In this document: positions 9,226-17,695 of the stretch, one piece after another
How positions within the stretch are numbered: position 1 is the first letter of the stretch
Layout of the letters: each line of letters opens with the position of its first letter
Assembly: GCA_963764565.1 (NCBI GenBank)
Contig: CAVXTD010000002.1
Location: forward strand, 186,001 to 250,000
Direction of reading: 5' to 3'
From: DATBLE01 sp963764565
GTDB taxonomy: Bacteria > Actinomycetota > Thermoleophilia > Gaiellales > Gaiellaceae
DNA: 64,000 bases
Notes under the pieces: generated by a model
What the model saw: the letters and a program-made list of their open reading frames with translations, nothing else
What the model was told of the DNA's origin: nothing
Database searches by the model: none
Translations under genes and position numbers: made by a program

Positions 9226-10151
9226 GCGTCGCTCGGGCACTCCGCGCTTCGCCGACCCCGGACCGCCCCGGTCCCGGCCCGGTTCCCGACCGGCTGCTGC
9301 GCGCGCTCGACGTGAGCATCGGCCGCCGGCTGGAGGGGATGCTCGCCGGCGACCACCGGTCTTCGGTGCTCGGCGAGGGCACCGAGCTCGCTCAGATCAG
9401 GCCGTACACGCTCGGCGACGACGTCCGCCGGATCGACTGGAGCGTGACCGCGCGAACAGGCGAACCGCACGTCCGGGTTCACCTCGCCGAGCGCGTGCTC
9501 GTCACGTGGCTCGTGCTGGACACGTCCCCGTCGATGCGGTTCGGGACCGCGGAGCGCCGCAAGGCTGACGTGGCAGAGGGGGTTGCGGTCGCCGTCGGGC
9601 ACCTCGCCACGCGTCGCGGCAACCGCCTCGGCGCGATTACCTTCGGCGGCGCCGACCCGCGCTCTGTGCCGGTTCGGCAGGGGCGCCCCGGCCTGATCGG
9701 GCTCCTGGCCGCGCTTCGCTCCGATCCCGGCAACGGCGGCCGCCCGATTGGAGCGACATCGCTCGGCGACGCCGCTCGCCGTGCAGGGTCGCTCGCCCGG
9801 CAGCGCTCGCTGATCGTGCTCGTATCGGACTTTCGCGGTCCGCGCGACTGGCGGAAGGCGATGCTCGAGCTCGCCGGCCGCCATGAGGTCGTCGCAGTCG
9901 AGATCCGCGATCCACGGGAGCAGGAGCTGCCGAACGCCGGCGAGCTCTGGCTCGTCGATCCGGAAACCGGCCGGCAGCTGCGCGTGAATACGCGTAGCGA
10001 GAAGCTGCGCAGCCGCTTCGCCGTCGCAGCAGCGGACGAGCGCCGCGACCTCGAACGCGAGCTCGGCTCGATCGGTGTGCGCCACGTCGTGCTGACGACG
10101 GCCGGCGAGTGGCTGCGCCCGCTCGCGCTCTTCCTGCGGAGGGCGAAGTGA
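9222..10151 (+). CDS. DUF58 domain protein
   Basis: The 309-residue protein carries the DUF58 core (QIRPYTLGDDVRRIDWSVTA), followed by a VWA-like fold with DTSPSM in the metal-site position. DUF58 proteins accompany MoxR ATPases and VWA proteins, and are thought to be clients or adaptors. Its TTG start overlaps the moxR stop as TTGA. The N-terminal 25 residues are Pro-rich and there is no signal peptide. Confidence 0.88.
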   Translation: MSVARALRASPTPDRPGPGPVPDRLLRALDVSIGRRLEGMLAGDHRSSVLGEGTELAQIRPYTLGDDVRRIDWSVTARTGEPHVRVHLAERVLVTWLVLDTSPSMRFGTAERRKADVAEGVAVAVGHLATRRGNRLGAITFGGADPRSVPVRQGRPGLIGLLAALRSDPGNGGRPIGATSLGDAARRAGSLARQRSLIVLVSDFRGPRDWRKAMLELAGRHEVVAVEIRDPREQELPNAGELWLVDPETGRQLRVNTRSEKLRSRFAVAAADERRDLERELGSIGVRHVVLTTAGEWLRPLALFLRRAK

Positions 10152-11110
10152 GCTTCGAGCTGCCGCTCGCCCTGCTCGGGCTGGTCGCCCTCCCGGTGCT
10201 GGCCGGCCTGTACGTCCTGCGCGAGCGGCGGCGCGAGGGGTTCGCGGCTCGCTGGGGCAGACCGGCGCTGCTTCCGAACCTCGTTGCGCGCAGGCCCGGG
10301 CTGCGACGGCACCTTCCGGTCGCGGTTCTCCTCGTTGCACTGGCCTCGCTCGTTGTCGGCGTCGCCCGGCCTCACGCCGTGGTCAGCGTGCCCCGCGAGG
10401 AAGCGACCGTGCTGCTGGCGATCGACGTCTCGCGCTCGATGGAAGCGACCGACGTCCTCCCCACGCGTCTCGGCGCCGCCCAGATCGCCGCCGACGAGTT
10501 CGTCGACAAGGTGCCGAAGAAGTTTCGAATCGGCGTGATCTCGTTCGCCACGCGAGCGCAGGTGGCGGTCGCGCCGACCGACGACCGCGACCTCGTCCAC
10601 GCTGCGATCGCCTCGCTGCGGCCTGGTGAAGGAACCGCAATCGGCGACGCCGTGCTCCTCGCCGCGCAGCTCGGCCAGCGTCAGCGGGCGAGCGACGGGA
10701 CGGTTCCGCCGACCTCGGTGCTGCTGATCTCGGACGGGGCCCGTGACGGGGGCCGGACCGCCCCGGACGCTGCTGCGCAGCGCGCAAAGGCGCTGCACAC
10801 GCCCGTCTACACGATCTCGCTCGGAACGCCGAGCGGGACGGTGGAACATGCGCTCCCGGGCGGGTACACCGAGATCATCCGCGTGCCGCCGAGCCCGGAA
10901 ACGCTGCAACTGATCGCGAGGACGAGCGGCGGCCAGTTCTTCACCGCCCGCAGCGACACGCGGCTGCGCCAGGTCTACGAGCAGCTCAGATCGCGCATCG
11001 GTCACAAACGTCAGTCCCGCGAGATCACCGACTTCTTCGCGGGCGGTGGCGCGCTGCTCCTGCTCGGCGGCGGCGCGCTCTCCGCGTTCTGGTTCCGGAG
11101 GGTTCCGTGA
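10148..11110 (+). CDS. VWA-domain membrane protein, BatA-like
   Basis: The 320-residue protein has an N-terminal helix (LPLALLGLVALPVLAGLYVL), a second helix around residue 60-80, a VWA domain with MIDAS motif DVSRS, and a C-terminal helix near residue 300. This is the BatA/BatB layout: two N-terminal helices, a VWA domain and a C-terminal anchor. MIDAS domains bind a divalent cation and a protein ligand. GTG 10148 overlaps the DUF58 stop as GTGA. Confidence 0.88.
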   Translation: MSFELPLALLGLVALPVLAGLYVLRERRREGFAARWGRPALLPNLVARRPGLRRHLPVAVLLVALASLVVGVARPHAVVSVPREEATVLLAIDVSRSMEATDVLPTRLGAAQIAADEFVDKVPKKFRIGVISFATRAQVAVAPTDDRDLVHAAIASLRPGEGTAIGDAVLLAAQLGQRQRASDGTVPPTSVLLISDGARDGGRTAPDAAAQRAKALHTPVYTISLGTPSGTVEHALPGGYTEIIRVPPSPETLQLIARTSGGQFFTARSDTRLRQVYEQLRSRIGHKRQSREITDFFAGGGALLLLGGGALSAFWFRRVP

Positions 11111-11796
11111 GGCGGTTCCTCGTCCTGACCGGCCTGGTCGCAGCGGCGCTCGCGATCGGCGTCGCGCCGGCGGCGGCGACCAACGAGTGCCGAGGCCTGA
11201 ACCCGTGCGTGCCCGTCGCCGGCCCGTGGGTGGTCGTCCCGGCGAGTCGCGCCGTGCCGCGGCCCCAGGTGCAGTACCAGCTCACCTGCCCGCAGGGCTT
11301 CGTCGTCGGCGGCGTCGACGCCGAGCTGACCGACCGCTCGATCGACATCTCGATCATCGGCACCTCGGGCAGCCCGATCGGCCCCGGCATCACCACGTCC
11401 CGCAGCGTCGTCTTCGTCGCGACCTACGTCGGCACCGCCTTGCCGGCACCGACGTTCCGGCCGCACGCAGGCTGCGTGCCGGCGAGCGGCGGCGGTCAGC
11501 GGACGCCGACGGGTCTGCGGGCCACCGTCCCGCCGGGGAGCCCGACCGCCCGCCGCGTCCGCACGGTCCGCGTGAGCTCGCCGACGACCATTACCGTTAG
11601 GTGCCTGGCAGACGAGCGGCTGGTCGCGGCATACACGGCACGCGGGTTCTTCACGCTCGCGCCGCCCAGCGCCGCCGTGGTCTCGACGCTCTCTGCGACG
11701 CAGCGCATCGGCGGCGACCGCGTCGTCGTCACGGTACGCGCCGGGCAAGGGCGGGGCGCGGTGCAGGTCGCCGCAGTCTGTGCGGGCGGACGATGA
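11107..11796 (+). CDS. Secreted protein of unknown function in the MoxR operon
   Basis: The 229-residue protein has a clear signal peptide (MRRFLVLTGLVAAALAIGVA, cleavage near PAAA-TN) and a beta-rich body with Cys residues in NECRGLNPC, QLTCPQG, AGCVPA and TVRC, likely disulfide-bonded. It starts at GTG in a GTGA overlap with the first VWA gene, and its stop overlaps the second VWA gene. It is therefore embedded between two VWA genes and may be their exported partner. I do not recognise its family. Confidence 0.75.
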   Translation: MRRFLVLTGLVAAALAIGVAPAAATNECRGLNPCVPVAGPWVVVPASRAVPRPQVQYQLTCPQGFVVGGVDAELTDRSIDISIIGTSGSPIGPGITTSRSVVFVATYVGTALPAPTFRPHAGCVPASGGGQRTPTGLRATVPPGSPTARRVRTVRVSSPTTITVRCLADERLVAAYTARGFFTLAPPSAAVVSTLSATQRIGGDRVVVTVRAGQGRGAVQVAAVCAGGR

Positions 11797-12851
11797 GCTT
11801 CGGGCACCCGCTTCTGCTGCTCACGTTGCTCGTCCTGCCGGTGGCGACGGCCGTCTACCTGTACTTCGAGCGCCGCCCGATGCGCTACGCGATGACCTTC
11901 ACGAACCTCGACGTGCTCGCTTCGGTCGCCCAGGGTCGGTCGCTCCGCAGGTACATCCCCCCTGTGCTCTTCCTGCTCGCGCTGGGCTCTCTGTGCTTCG
12001 CGCTCGCCCGGCCTCACCGCAGCACGCTCGTCGCCTCCAATCAGGCGACCGTCATCCTCGTCGTGGACGTCTCCGGCTCGATGCGGGCCACCGACGTCAA
12101 GCCGACGCGGCTCGGCGCAGCGCAGGCGGCAGTGCGAACGTTCCTGAAGCGGGTGCCGAAGGGCGTAAAGGTCGCTCTGATCGCGTTCGCCGGCGAGCCG
12201 CAGGTGGCAGCGCCGCCGACCACCGATCGCGAGACCGTCCTTGCCTCGCTCGACTCGCTCAGCTACTTCAGCGGTTTCGGTGGAACCGCGATCGGAGATG
12301 CGCTCAAGGCCGCGGTCGAGCTCGCCAAGCCGAATGTCACGCCCGGCGCGCAGACGATCGCCTACTACGCCGCCGCGACGAAGAGCCCCGTCTCGATCCT
12401 CTTCCTCTCCGACGGGCACCAGACGCGCGGGCTGCTTCAACCGCTCGAAGGGGCGCAGCTGGCGCAGTCGGCCGGGATCCCCGTGTACACGGTTGCGCTC
12501 GGAACAGCCGGGGGCGTCCTCGACCGCGGCAGCCTCGGCGGCGGCGGCTTCGGCAACCCCGGCGGAGGGGGCGGAGGCGGCTTCGGCCAGGGCGGCGGCG
12601 GCTTCGGCGGGGGACGGATTCCCGTTCCGCCCGATCCCGAGACGTTGAGCGCCATCGCCCAGATGACGGGCGGACAGTTCTTCGAGGCGCGCTCGTCCCG
12701 TGCGTTGTCGGCCGCGTACTCGAACCTCGGCTCACGGCTCGGCCGCGAACCCGGCCGGACCGAGGTGACCTACGAGTTCCTCGCTCTCGGCGCAGCGCTG
12801 CTCGTCGCCGCCGGCCTGCTGTCCGCGTTCGTCTCGCCCCGGTTGCCCTAG
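11793..12851 (+). CDS. Second VWA-domain membrane protein with glycine-rich insert
   Basis: The 352-residue protein is a paralogue of the VWA protein two genes upstream: two N-terminal helices, VWA domain with MIDAS motif DVSGS, conserved ATDVKPTRLGAAQ, and a C-terminal helix. It carries a Gly/Phe-rich insert of about 26 residues (nucleotides about 12535-12615; pattern GGGGFG) inside the VWA domain, at the place where the paralogue has a shorter GGYTEIIRVPP loop. ATG 11793 overlaps the previous stop as ATGA. The pair probably arose by duplication within the operon. Confidence 0.86.
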   Translation: MSFGHPLLLLTLLVLPVATAVYLYFERRPMRYAMTFTNLDVLASVAQGRSLRRYIPPVLFLLALGSLCFALARPHRSTLVASNQATVILVVDVSGSMRATDVKPTRLGAAQAAVRTFLKRVPKGVKVALIAFAGEPQVAAPPTTDRETVLASLDSLSYFSGFGGTAIGDALKAAVELAKPNVTPGAQTIAYYAAATKSPVSILFLSDGHQTRGLLQPLEGAQLAQSAGIPVYTVALGTAGGVLDRGSLGGGGFGNPGGGGGGGFGQGGGGFGGGRIPVPPDPETLSAIAQMTGGQFFEARSSRALSAAYSNLGSRLGREPGRTEVTYEFLALGAALLVAAGLLSAFVSPRLP

Positions 12852-12985
12852 ATGATTGAGCGGCGCGGGTGCGGCCGGTGGCGCCCCGCCACACGCAACA
12901 GCCGCCCGAGCAGCAGGCCGCCCCCGACGGAGAGCACGAACCAGGCCACGATCGCAAGCACGAGGAACAGGGTCCACTGCGGCAC
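12848..12985 (-). CDS. Putative 45-residue membrane microprotein
   Basis: A minus-strand frame reads from GTG 12985 with one hydrophobic helix (QWTLFLVLAIVAWFVLSVGG) followed by a basic tail (RLLRVAGRHRPHPRR). The helix-plus-basic-tail form and the convergent overlap of its TAG with the stop of the VWA gene suggest a real gene. There is no good ribosome-binding site and no recognised family, so it may be chance. Confidence 0.4.
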   Translation of the reverse strand: MPQWTLFLVLAIVAWFVLSVGGGLLLGRLLRVAGRHRPHPRRSII

Positions 12986-13050
12986 GGTGAACCCAAGGTA
13001 GGTACCGACTCGGACGGATACGTGCCGAAGAGCACGTTCCCTCTCGCCAC

Positions 13051-13056
13051 TAGACT
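13051..13056 (+). promoter_or_regulatory. -10 box of the menG-like gene
   Basis: TAGACT begins exactly 12 bases upstream of the GTG start at 13063, indicating a leaderless transcript. Confidence 0.5.
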
Positions 13057-13062
13057 CGGCTC

Positions 13063-13767
13063 GTGGCGGTCAGCTCGATCCGGCGAGAGCACGCTCGGCG
13101 CCTCTTCGCACCCCTCGGCCCGACCTACGACCGCTACGCCCACCTGCTCTCGTTCGGCCAGGATCCACGCTGGCGACGGTTCCTCGTCTCACGGGTCGAG
13201 GCCGGCCCAGGCGACACCGTGCTCGACGTCGCCACCGGCACCGGAGCAGTCGCCGCCGAGCTCGTCCGGCGCCTGGGCTGCTCGGTGGTGGGAATCGACC
13301 AGAGCCCCGAGATGCTCGTCGAGGCACGGAGACGCGTGCCCGAGCAGGTGCAGCTCGTCGAGGCAGACGCGGAGCATCTGCCGTTCCCGGACGCCTCGTT
13401 CGCTGCGCTCACCTTCACCTACCTCCTGCGCTACGTCGACGACCCCGCCGCGACCCTCCAGGAGCTTGCGAGGACGGTGCGGCCGGGCGGCACGGTCGCC
13501 GGGCTCGAGTTCGGCGTCCCGCCCCACCCCCTCGCGCGGGCCCTCTGGCAGCCGTACGTCAGAGTCGGGCTCCGGCTCGCCGGACGGCTGATCTCCCCCG
13601 GCTGGGCCGAGGTCGGCGCGTTTCTCGGACCGAGCATCGACGAGTTCTGGACTCGGGTCCCACTCGGACGGCTCCTCGAGCTCTGGCAGGCGGCCGGCGT
13701 CGAAGAAGTGCGCTACCGGCGACTGAGCCTCGGCGGGGGGATCGTGATCTGGGGGCGTCGGGCGTGA
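13063..13767 (+). CDS. Class I SAM methyltransferase, UbiE/MenG-like
   Basis: The 234-residue protein has the Rossmann SAM motif VLDVATGTGAVAAEL, the acidic loop VVGIDQSPEML and motif VEADAEHLPFPDASF, as in UbiE/MenG. MenG methylates demethylmenaquinone in the last step of menaquinone synthesis. The next gene encodes a UbiA-like membrane protein in a GTGA overlap, which supports a quinone role. The start is supported by the TAGACT box 12 bases upstream. A related small-molecule methyltransferase cannot be excluded. Confidence 0.75.
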   Translation: MAVSSIRREHARRLFAPLGPTYDRYAHLLSFGQDPRWRRFLVSRVEAGPGDTVLDVATGTGAVAAELVRRLGCSVVGIDQSPEMLVEARRRVPEQVQLVEADAEHLPFPDASFAALTFTYLLRYVDDPAATLQELARTVRPGGTVAGLEFGVPPHPLARALWQPYVRVGLRLAGRLISPGWAEVGAFLGPSIDEFWTRVPLGRLLELWQAAGVEEVRYRRLSLGGGIVIWGRRA

Positions 13768-14495
13768 GCACCGAGGCGCGGCCGGCGTTCTACGCGCTCG
13801 CACCGGGCGGATGGCGCGATTACCTCACGCTGCTTCATCCGCCGTACACGCTGTGGCACTTGAGCTACGTCGTGATCGGGGCCGCTCTCGCGCCGGAGTG
13901 GCGTGCCGGGCGGCTCGTCGCGACGCTCGTTGCGTTCTTCCTGGCGGTCGGGATCGGCGCTCACGCGCTCGACGAGTTGAACGGGCGCCCGCTCGCGACC
14001 CGGATTCCGGGCCCGGCGCTCGCTGCGCTCGCGGCGGCCTCGATCGCGGGGGCGGTCGGGATCGGAATCGCCGGCGCCGTCGTCCATGACCTCTGGCTCC
14101 TCGTGTTCGTCGCGGTCGGCGCCTTCGCCGTGGTCGCCTACAACCTGGAGTTGTTCGCCGGTCGGTTCCACTCCGACATCTCGTTCGCGCTCGTCTGGGG
14201 CGCCTTCCCGCTCCTCGCCGCCTACTTCGCGTCCGCGGGGCGACTGCGGGCTGAGGCGTTGCTGGCGGCCGGGTTCGCTGCTCTCTCCAGCTATGCGCAG
14301 CGCCGGCTGTCGAGCCCCATGCGCCGGCTGCGACGAGAGGTCGCCACCGTAACGGGCGTGGTCGAGTTGAAGGACGGGCGGCGAGAGCCGATCACGCGCG
14401 AGACGTTGATCGCCGGAAACGAGGCGGCCTTGCGCGCGCTGACGGCCTCAGTCATTGCTCTGGCAATCGCCCTCGCCGTGCTCCGGGCTGGCTGA
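13764..14495 (+). CDS. Multi-pass membrane protein, UbiA-like
   Basis: The 243-residue protein has about six hydrophobic helices. An acidic motif (HALDELNGRPLATRIPG) resembles the first Asp-rich motif of UbiA prenyltransferases, but the second DxxxD motif is not evident. After the helices there is a soluble segment (EVATVTGVVELKDGRREPIT) and a last helix. It overlaps the methyltransferase gene as GTGA. It may act with that enzyme on a prenylated substrate, but activity is unproven. Confidence 0.6.
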   Translation: MSTEARPAFYALAPGGWRDYLTLLHPPYTLWHLSYVVIGAALAPEWRAGRLVATLVAFFLAVGIGAHALDELNGRPLATRIPGPALAALAAASIAGAVGIGIAGAVVHDLWLLVFVAVGAFAVVAYNLELFAGRFHSDISFALVWGAFPLLAAYFASAGRLRAEALLAAGFAALSSYAQRRLSSPMRRLRREVATVTGVVELKDGRREPITRETLIAGNEAALRALTASVIALAIALAVLRAG

Positions 14496-14511
14496 GCGCC
14501 GTCCAACCCCG

Positions 14512-14517
14512 TAAGGT
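14512..14517 (+). promoter_or_regulatory. -10 box of the Lys-rich microprotein gene
   Basis: TAAGGT begins 13 bases before GTG 14525. The same AAGG could instead serve as a weak ribosome-binding site. Confidence 0.35.
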
Positions 14518-14524
14518 GACGGAC

Positions 14525-14626
14525 GTGAAAGGCGCGGACAAGCAGAAGAAGCTGGCGAAGAAGCCGGCGCAGAAGTCGCTCAAGGAAAAGCGCGCCGACA
14601 AGCGCGCCTCCAAGAAGTCTGCGTAG
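14525..14626 (+). CDS. Lysine-rich 33-residue microprotein
   Basis: The frame from GTG 14525 encodes a highly basic peptide (segments KGADKQKKLAKKPAQK and LKEKRADKRASKK) with 14 Lys and 3 Arg. Short Lys/Ala proteins with a SLKEKRA-type core are common hypothetical proteins in Actinobacteria. It is probably disordered and may bind nucleic acid. A GC-rich hairpin follows. Confidence 0.55.
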   Translation: MKGADKQKKLAKKPAQKSLKEKRADKRASKKSA

Positions 14627-14648
14627 GACCCCGGCGAGCAGGGAGCGC

Positions 14649-14680
14649 GGCCGCCGCGAGACAGAGCCTCGCGCGCGGCC
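14649..14680 (+). terminator. GC-rich hairpin after the Lys-rich gene
   Basis: GGCCGCCGCGAG pairs with CTCGCGCGCGGCC around a 7-base loop with one irregularity, 22 bases past the stop. TCTATGAG follows, so the T tract is poor. Confidence 0.4.
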
Positions 14681-14727
14681 TCTATGAGGCAGCGACCTCC
14701 CGCGTGTGGAGGCCGTCGCCCGTGCGA

Positions 14728-14868
14728 TCAGTGCTTGCTCTCGGCACGCGAGAACTTCCTGATCAGCGCCCCGCACGTGCTCAGCACGAGCCCGATGACG
14801 AGGAACGGAAGTGCCGTCACGCCCGTGAAAGGCAGGCCTCGAATTTGGCCGCCAACATTGCCGCTCAT
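14728..14868 (-). CDS. 46-residue protein with an LPFTG sortase sorting signal
   Basis: A start at ATG 14868, with a very strong GGGGGGAG ribosome-binding site 7 bases upstream, gives a 46-residue product. After 11 residues (MSGNVGGQIRG) it has LPFTG, a hydrophobic helix (ALPFLVIGLVLSTCGALI) and a charged tail (RKFSRAESKH). That is the tripartite LPXTG sorting signal with almost nothing before it. No signal peptide is present and no sortase gene is in the window. It could be a minimal wall anchor, a decayed surface protein, or a small membrane protein that mimics the signal. A hairpin sits just upstream of the ribosome-binding site. Confidence 0.65.
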   Translation of the reverse strand: MSGNVGGQIRGLPFTGVTALPFLVIGLVLSTCGALIRKFSRAESKH

Positions 14869-14890
14869 GTGATCTCCCCCCAGTCGGTTT

Positions 14891-14925
14891 CCGAACACCC
14901 AGGCACCCCGGCCTGTGGTATTCGG
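14891..14925 (-). promoter_or_regulatory. Extended hairpin between spoIID and the LPFTG gene
   Basis: On the minus strand CCGAATACC-A-CAGGC pairs with GCCTG-GGTGTTCGG around a CGGGGT loop, giving about 14 bp with one G-U pair. It ends some 10 bases before the ribosome-binding site of the LPFTG gene and about 70 bases after the spoIID stop. It may end spoIID transcription, be part of a structured leader, or both. Confidence 0.45.
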
Positions 14926-14994
14926 ACTTCTTACCCCGACTTCACTGTGCATGAAGAACGGCGGCTTTGCAAGTAGGTCCGGCCGATCGGCGGC

Positions 14995-16166
14995 TCAGAG
15001 ATCAGCGAGAGGCGACGAATCGGTGACGACGGTCAGGTAGGGCGAGCGGAGACCAAGACGCTTCTGGAATGCAGAAACCGGGATCTCGTTCAGTGATCCG
15101 TCCGCGGCCCGCAGCGTGACCACGGCCGCCGCCCGGCGCGCAGCGTTCATGCGTGACGATCGCGCCCATTATCCGGGCCGGGACGTCGGGAAATGCAGAA
15201 CGCAGCTTGTCGATCGAGACCGAGACAGGCCCCCAATCGCTAGCGGGACTGCGGGCGTCGAAGGGGTCGGCACGCGAGACGATGTACGGCAGCGACGTTC
15301 CCCCCCACGCCTCCTCCGCGGTTCGCGTGAGGCCGCCGTTCGAGGCGGTAAAGAACGCCTGGATCGGACGGCCGCCGTAGAGCAGGGTCTCGCCTGCCGT
15401 CGCGGCGACCGCCGCAGACGCCGACGGGAACTCGCGCGCAAGCCCGTGGTAGTTCTGCGAACGGTCGTCGTCATGCAGGTCGAACGCAGCTGCCGGGTTC
15501 AGATTCGCCAGCGCGTATGTCCGCGAGGCGACAGCCTGCGCTCGCAGCGTCTGCTGCGGCCACGAGCCGAAGCATTCCGACGAGACGACGCCGACGAGGT
15601 AGCGCTCGAGCGGGACGGTGACGATCGCCTGGAGCCGCGTCTGCTCGCCTCGCAGCGTGAGCGACCCCGGATACCGGGTTCCCTCGACCTCCAGTGGAGC
15701 GGATCCCGGCTCGACCGTCAGCGGCAGCTTCAGCCCTCCCGGCTCGAACAGCCCGCCGGAAGCGAGCGGATAGGAACCTCCAGCCAGGCGCGAGAGGCGC
15801 CCGTCGGCGTCCCGGATGGTGAAGGCTGCGCTCGAACCGAACCGCAACCGACTCCGCTCCTCGACGAGCACGCGAACGCTCGCAGTCGCTCGTCGGCACC
15901 GTCGCTAGGTTGGCGCCCGGATAGTAGAAGGACAGAATCCGCTTGTAGGTCTGGCCGGCACGCGCCCGTTCCTCCGCCCCCCATTGCGACATGCCGACCC
16001 CAGGGCCGAACCCGTGCCCGGTGACAACGAGAGCAGTCGCTGCCTCAGCCACCGGCCGTGCCTGCACCGAACTCACGGACGCGACCGCGGCGAGCGCCGG
16101 CACCATAAGCAGGGTGATCGTCCGCCGTCTCGAAAGGCTTCTCATGGGTCTCGAAAGGCGTCCCAT
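14995..16166 (-). CDS. SpoIID/LytB-domain protein, frameshifted
   Basis: The protein has an N-terminal signal/anchor helix (TITLLMVPALAAVASVSSV), then GHGFGPGVGMSQWGAEERA, a beta-rich middle, and the SpoIID core: VVSSECFGSWPQQTLRAQA with its catalytic-type Glu, then ASRTYAL, FTASNGGLT and YIVSRADPFD. SpoIID-type enzymes are lytic transglycosylases acting on peptidoglycan; homologues occur widely in non-sporulating actinobacteria. Two single-base shifts, near 15873 and near 15140, break the frame. Read through, it is about 389 residues and ends SPLADL at TGA 14995-14997. Starts are possible at ATG 16166 or 16145. Confidence 0.85.
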
Positions 16167-16200
16167 GCTAGGGTTATCGACCCGAGGCGGACTGCCCTCG

Positions 16201-16246
16201 TCACTCGGCCGGGGGACAAAGGGTCACTCGGCCGGGGGACATAGGG
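16201..16246. repeat. Two tandem 23-base direct repeats upstream of the glycosyltransferase
   Basis: TCACTCGGCCGGGGGACAAA-GGG (16201-16223) is followed directly by a copy with one base change (16224-16246). They lie in the divergent region between spoIID and the polysaccharide operon, about 65 bases before the glycosyltransferase start. Tandem sites of this length often bind a regulator. Confidence 0.6.
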
Positions 16247-16310
16247 CGAGGTCGGTTCCCTCGTTTGGGTTATTGAGGTACGGCCGCCTTGGGGCTTTGA
16301 TCTAACTAGG

Positions 16311-17648
16311 GTGTCTAGGGAATCCGGATACGGCGCAGAGGCCGAGTGGTATCGCGACTACGAAGCGCTCGAACGGCTGACGAACGACCGGGCGGCGGCG
16401 CTCGGCGCTGAGCGCGCCGACGAGTGCCGCATCTACCTGCGGCACCTCCGCGCGCACGTCGACTCTGCGGGGATTCTGCCGCCGTCGTTCGAGCCGCTCG
16501 TGCGCGAGATCTTCGGCCCACTGACAAGCACGGACCCGGAGGCGCCGAGCCCGGTCGTCGATCGGCGGCGTGTCGCGGTTCTGGTCGCTTGCAAGAACGG
16601 GGCGGCGACGATCGGGCGAACCGTTCGCTCGGCGGTCGACCAGGCGGACGTCTACGCCGTCTCCGACGGCTCGACCGACGAGACCGTCGACGAGGCGATT
16701 CGGGCCGGTGCCCGGGTGATCGTGCGCCACGCCAGCGGCGGCAAGCCCGACTCGCTCCGGCTCGCACTCGGAGTCTTTCGGCTGGCGTCGAGCTACGAGT
16801 ACATCGCCGTCCTCGACGACGACACGATCATCGAGCCCGGCTACCTCGACAAGCTCATCACCCGGATGGACGCGGACCCCGGAATCGCGGTCGCATCGGG
16901 CCGGATCGCGTCGCTTTGGGACAATGCGCGCCGCTGGAACGTGCTGGTCGCGATGCGCGCGATGATGTACTGGTCGTACCAGACGACGATGAAGCGCGGA
17001 CAGAACGCGCTGCGTGTGGTCAATGTCATCTGCGGCGCGAACTCCGTCTTCCGCGCGAGCGTCTTCGCCGAGCTTTCGAGCCACGACGCTCCGTACGCGG
17101 TCGACGACATGTTCTGGGTAGCCGAGGTTGCGCGCCGCAAGATCGGCCGCGTCGAGTATGTGCACGACGCGCTCGCCTGGACGATCGATCCGCACCGCTT
17201 CGGCGACTGGTACAAGCAGACGGTTCGCTGGTCGTGGGGCCAGTTCCAGTCGATTCGCGGTCACCGCCTCTGGCTGCCGGTGCACCGGGACCCGACGCGC
17301 CGGCTCGGCGTCTCGTTCTCGTGGTTCGACGCCGCGTACCTGCTGGTGATCATCGACTGGGCGGGATACGCGCTCGAGCCGTTGCTGATCGGGCTGATGT
17401 GGTTCCTGCTCCGGGGCTGGATCGACCCGGTCTGGTTCGGCGCCTTCTACGTCGGCATGAACTTCGCCTGGATCTCGATCGCGGCGGTGGCCCTTCGCAA
17501 GCCGCGACTGGTCGTGCTCGCACCGATCCTGCTGGTGCTCGACCTGATCTACCGGGTGACGATGCTCCACGCGATCGTCAAGACGGTGCGGCAGCCGCGG
17601 ATCGAGACGTGCCGCTGGGACTCGCCGCCGAGATTCGAGCTCCAATGA
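16311..17648 (+). CDS. Membrane GT2 glycosyltransferase (processive type)
   Basis: The 445-residue protein has an N-terminal soluble extension of about 85 residues, a GT-A domain (VAVLVACKNGAATIGRTV; VSDGSTDETVDEA), the metal-binding YIAVLDDDTIIEPGYL, the acceptor-side AVDDMFWVAE, and the QxxRW motif QTVRWSWGQ typical of processive enzymes such as PgaC/IcaA and hyaluronan synthase. Three hydrophobic segments follow. It likely makes and exports a polysaccharide from UDP-sugars. It is the first gene of an operon with an epimerase and a secreted NodB deacetylase, which points to an amino-sugar polymer. The start is GTG 16311. Confidence 0.85.
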   Translation: MSRESGYGAEAEWYRDYEALERLTNDRAAALGAERADECRIYLRHLRAHVDSAGILPPSFEPLVREIFGPLTSTDPEAPSPVVDRRRVAVLVACKNGAATIGRTVRSAVDQADVYAVSDGSTDETVDEAIRAGARVIVRHASGGKPDSLRLALGVFRLASSYEYIAVLDDDTIIEPGYLDKLITRMDADPGIAVASGRIASLWDNARRWNVLVAMRAMMYWSYQTTMKRGQNALRVVNVICGANSVFRASVFAELSSHDAPYAVDDMFWVAEVARRKIGRVEYVHDALAWTIDPHRFGDWYKQTVRWSWGQFQSIRGHRLWLPVHRDPTRRLGVSFSWFDAAYLLVIIDWAGYALEPLLIGLMWFLLRGWIDPVWFGAFYVGMNFAWISIAAVALRKPRLVVLAPILLVLDLIYRVTMLHAIVKTVRQPRIETCRWDSPPRFELQ

Positions 17649-17695
17649 CCTTTGACTCAACTCCTCGTCAATCACAGAAGCGAAAGGATGTCGCC

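Noticed and set aside
14891..14990. Partial likeness to a c-di-GMP-I (GEMM) riboswitch (GCAAAGCCGCC ... GGCCGGGGTGCC) upstream of the LPFTG gene
   Set aside because: Only pieces of the 3' half resemble the consensus, and the GGGCAAACC half is missing. The strong hairpin is kept as a feature without naming a riboswitch.
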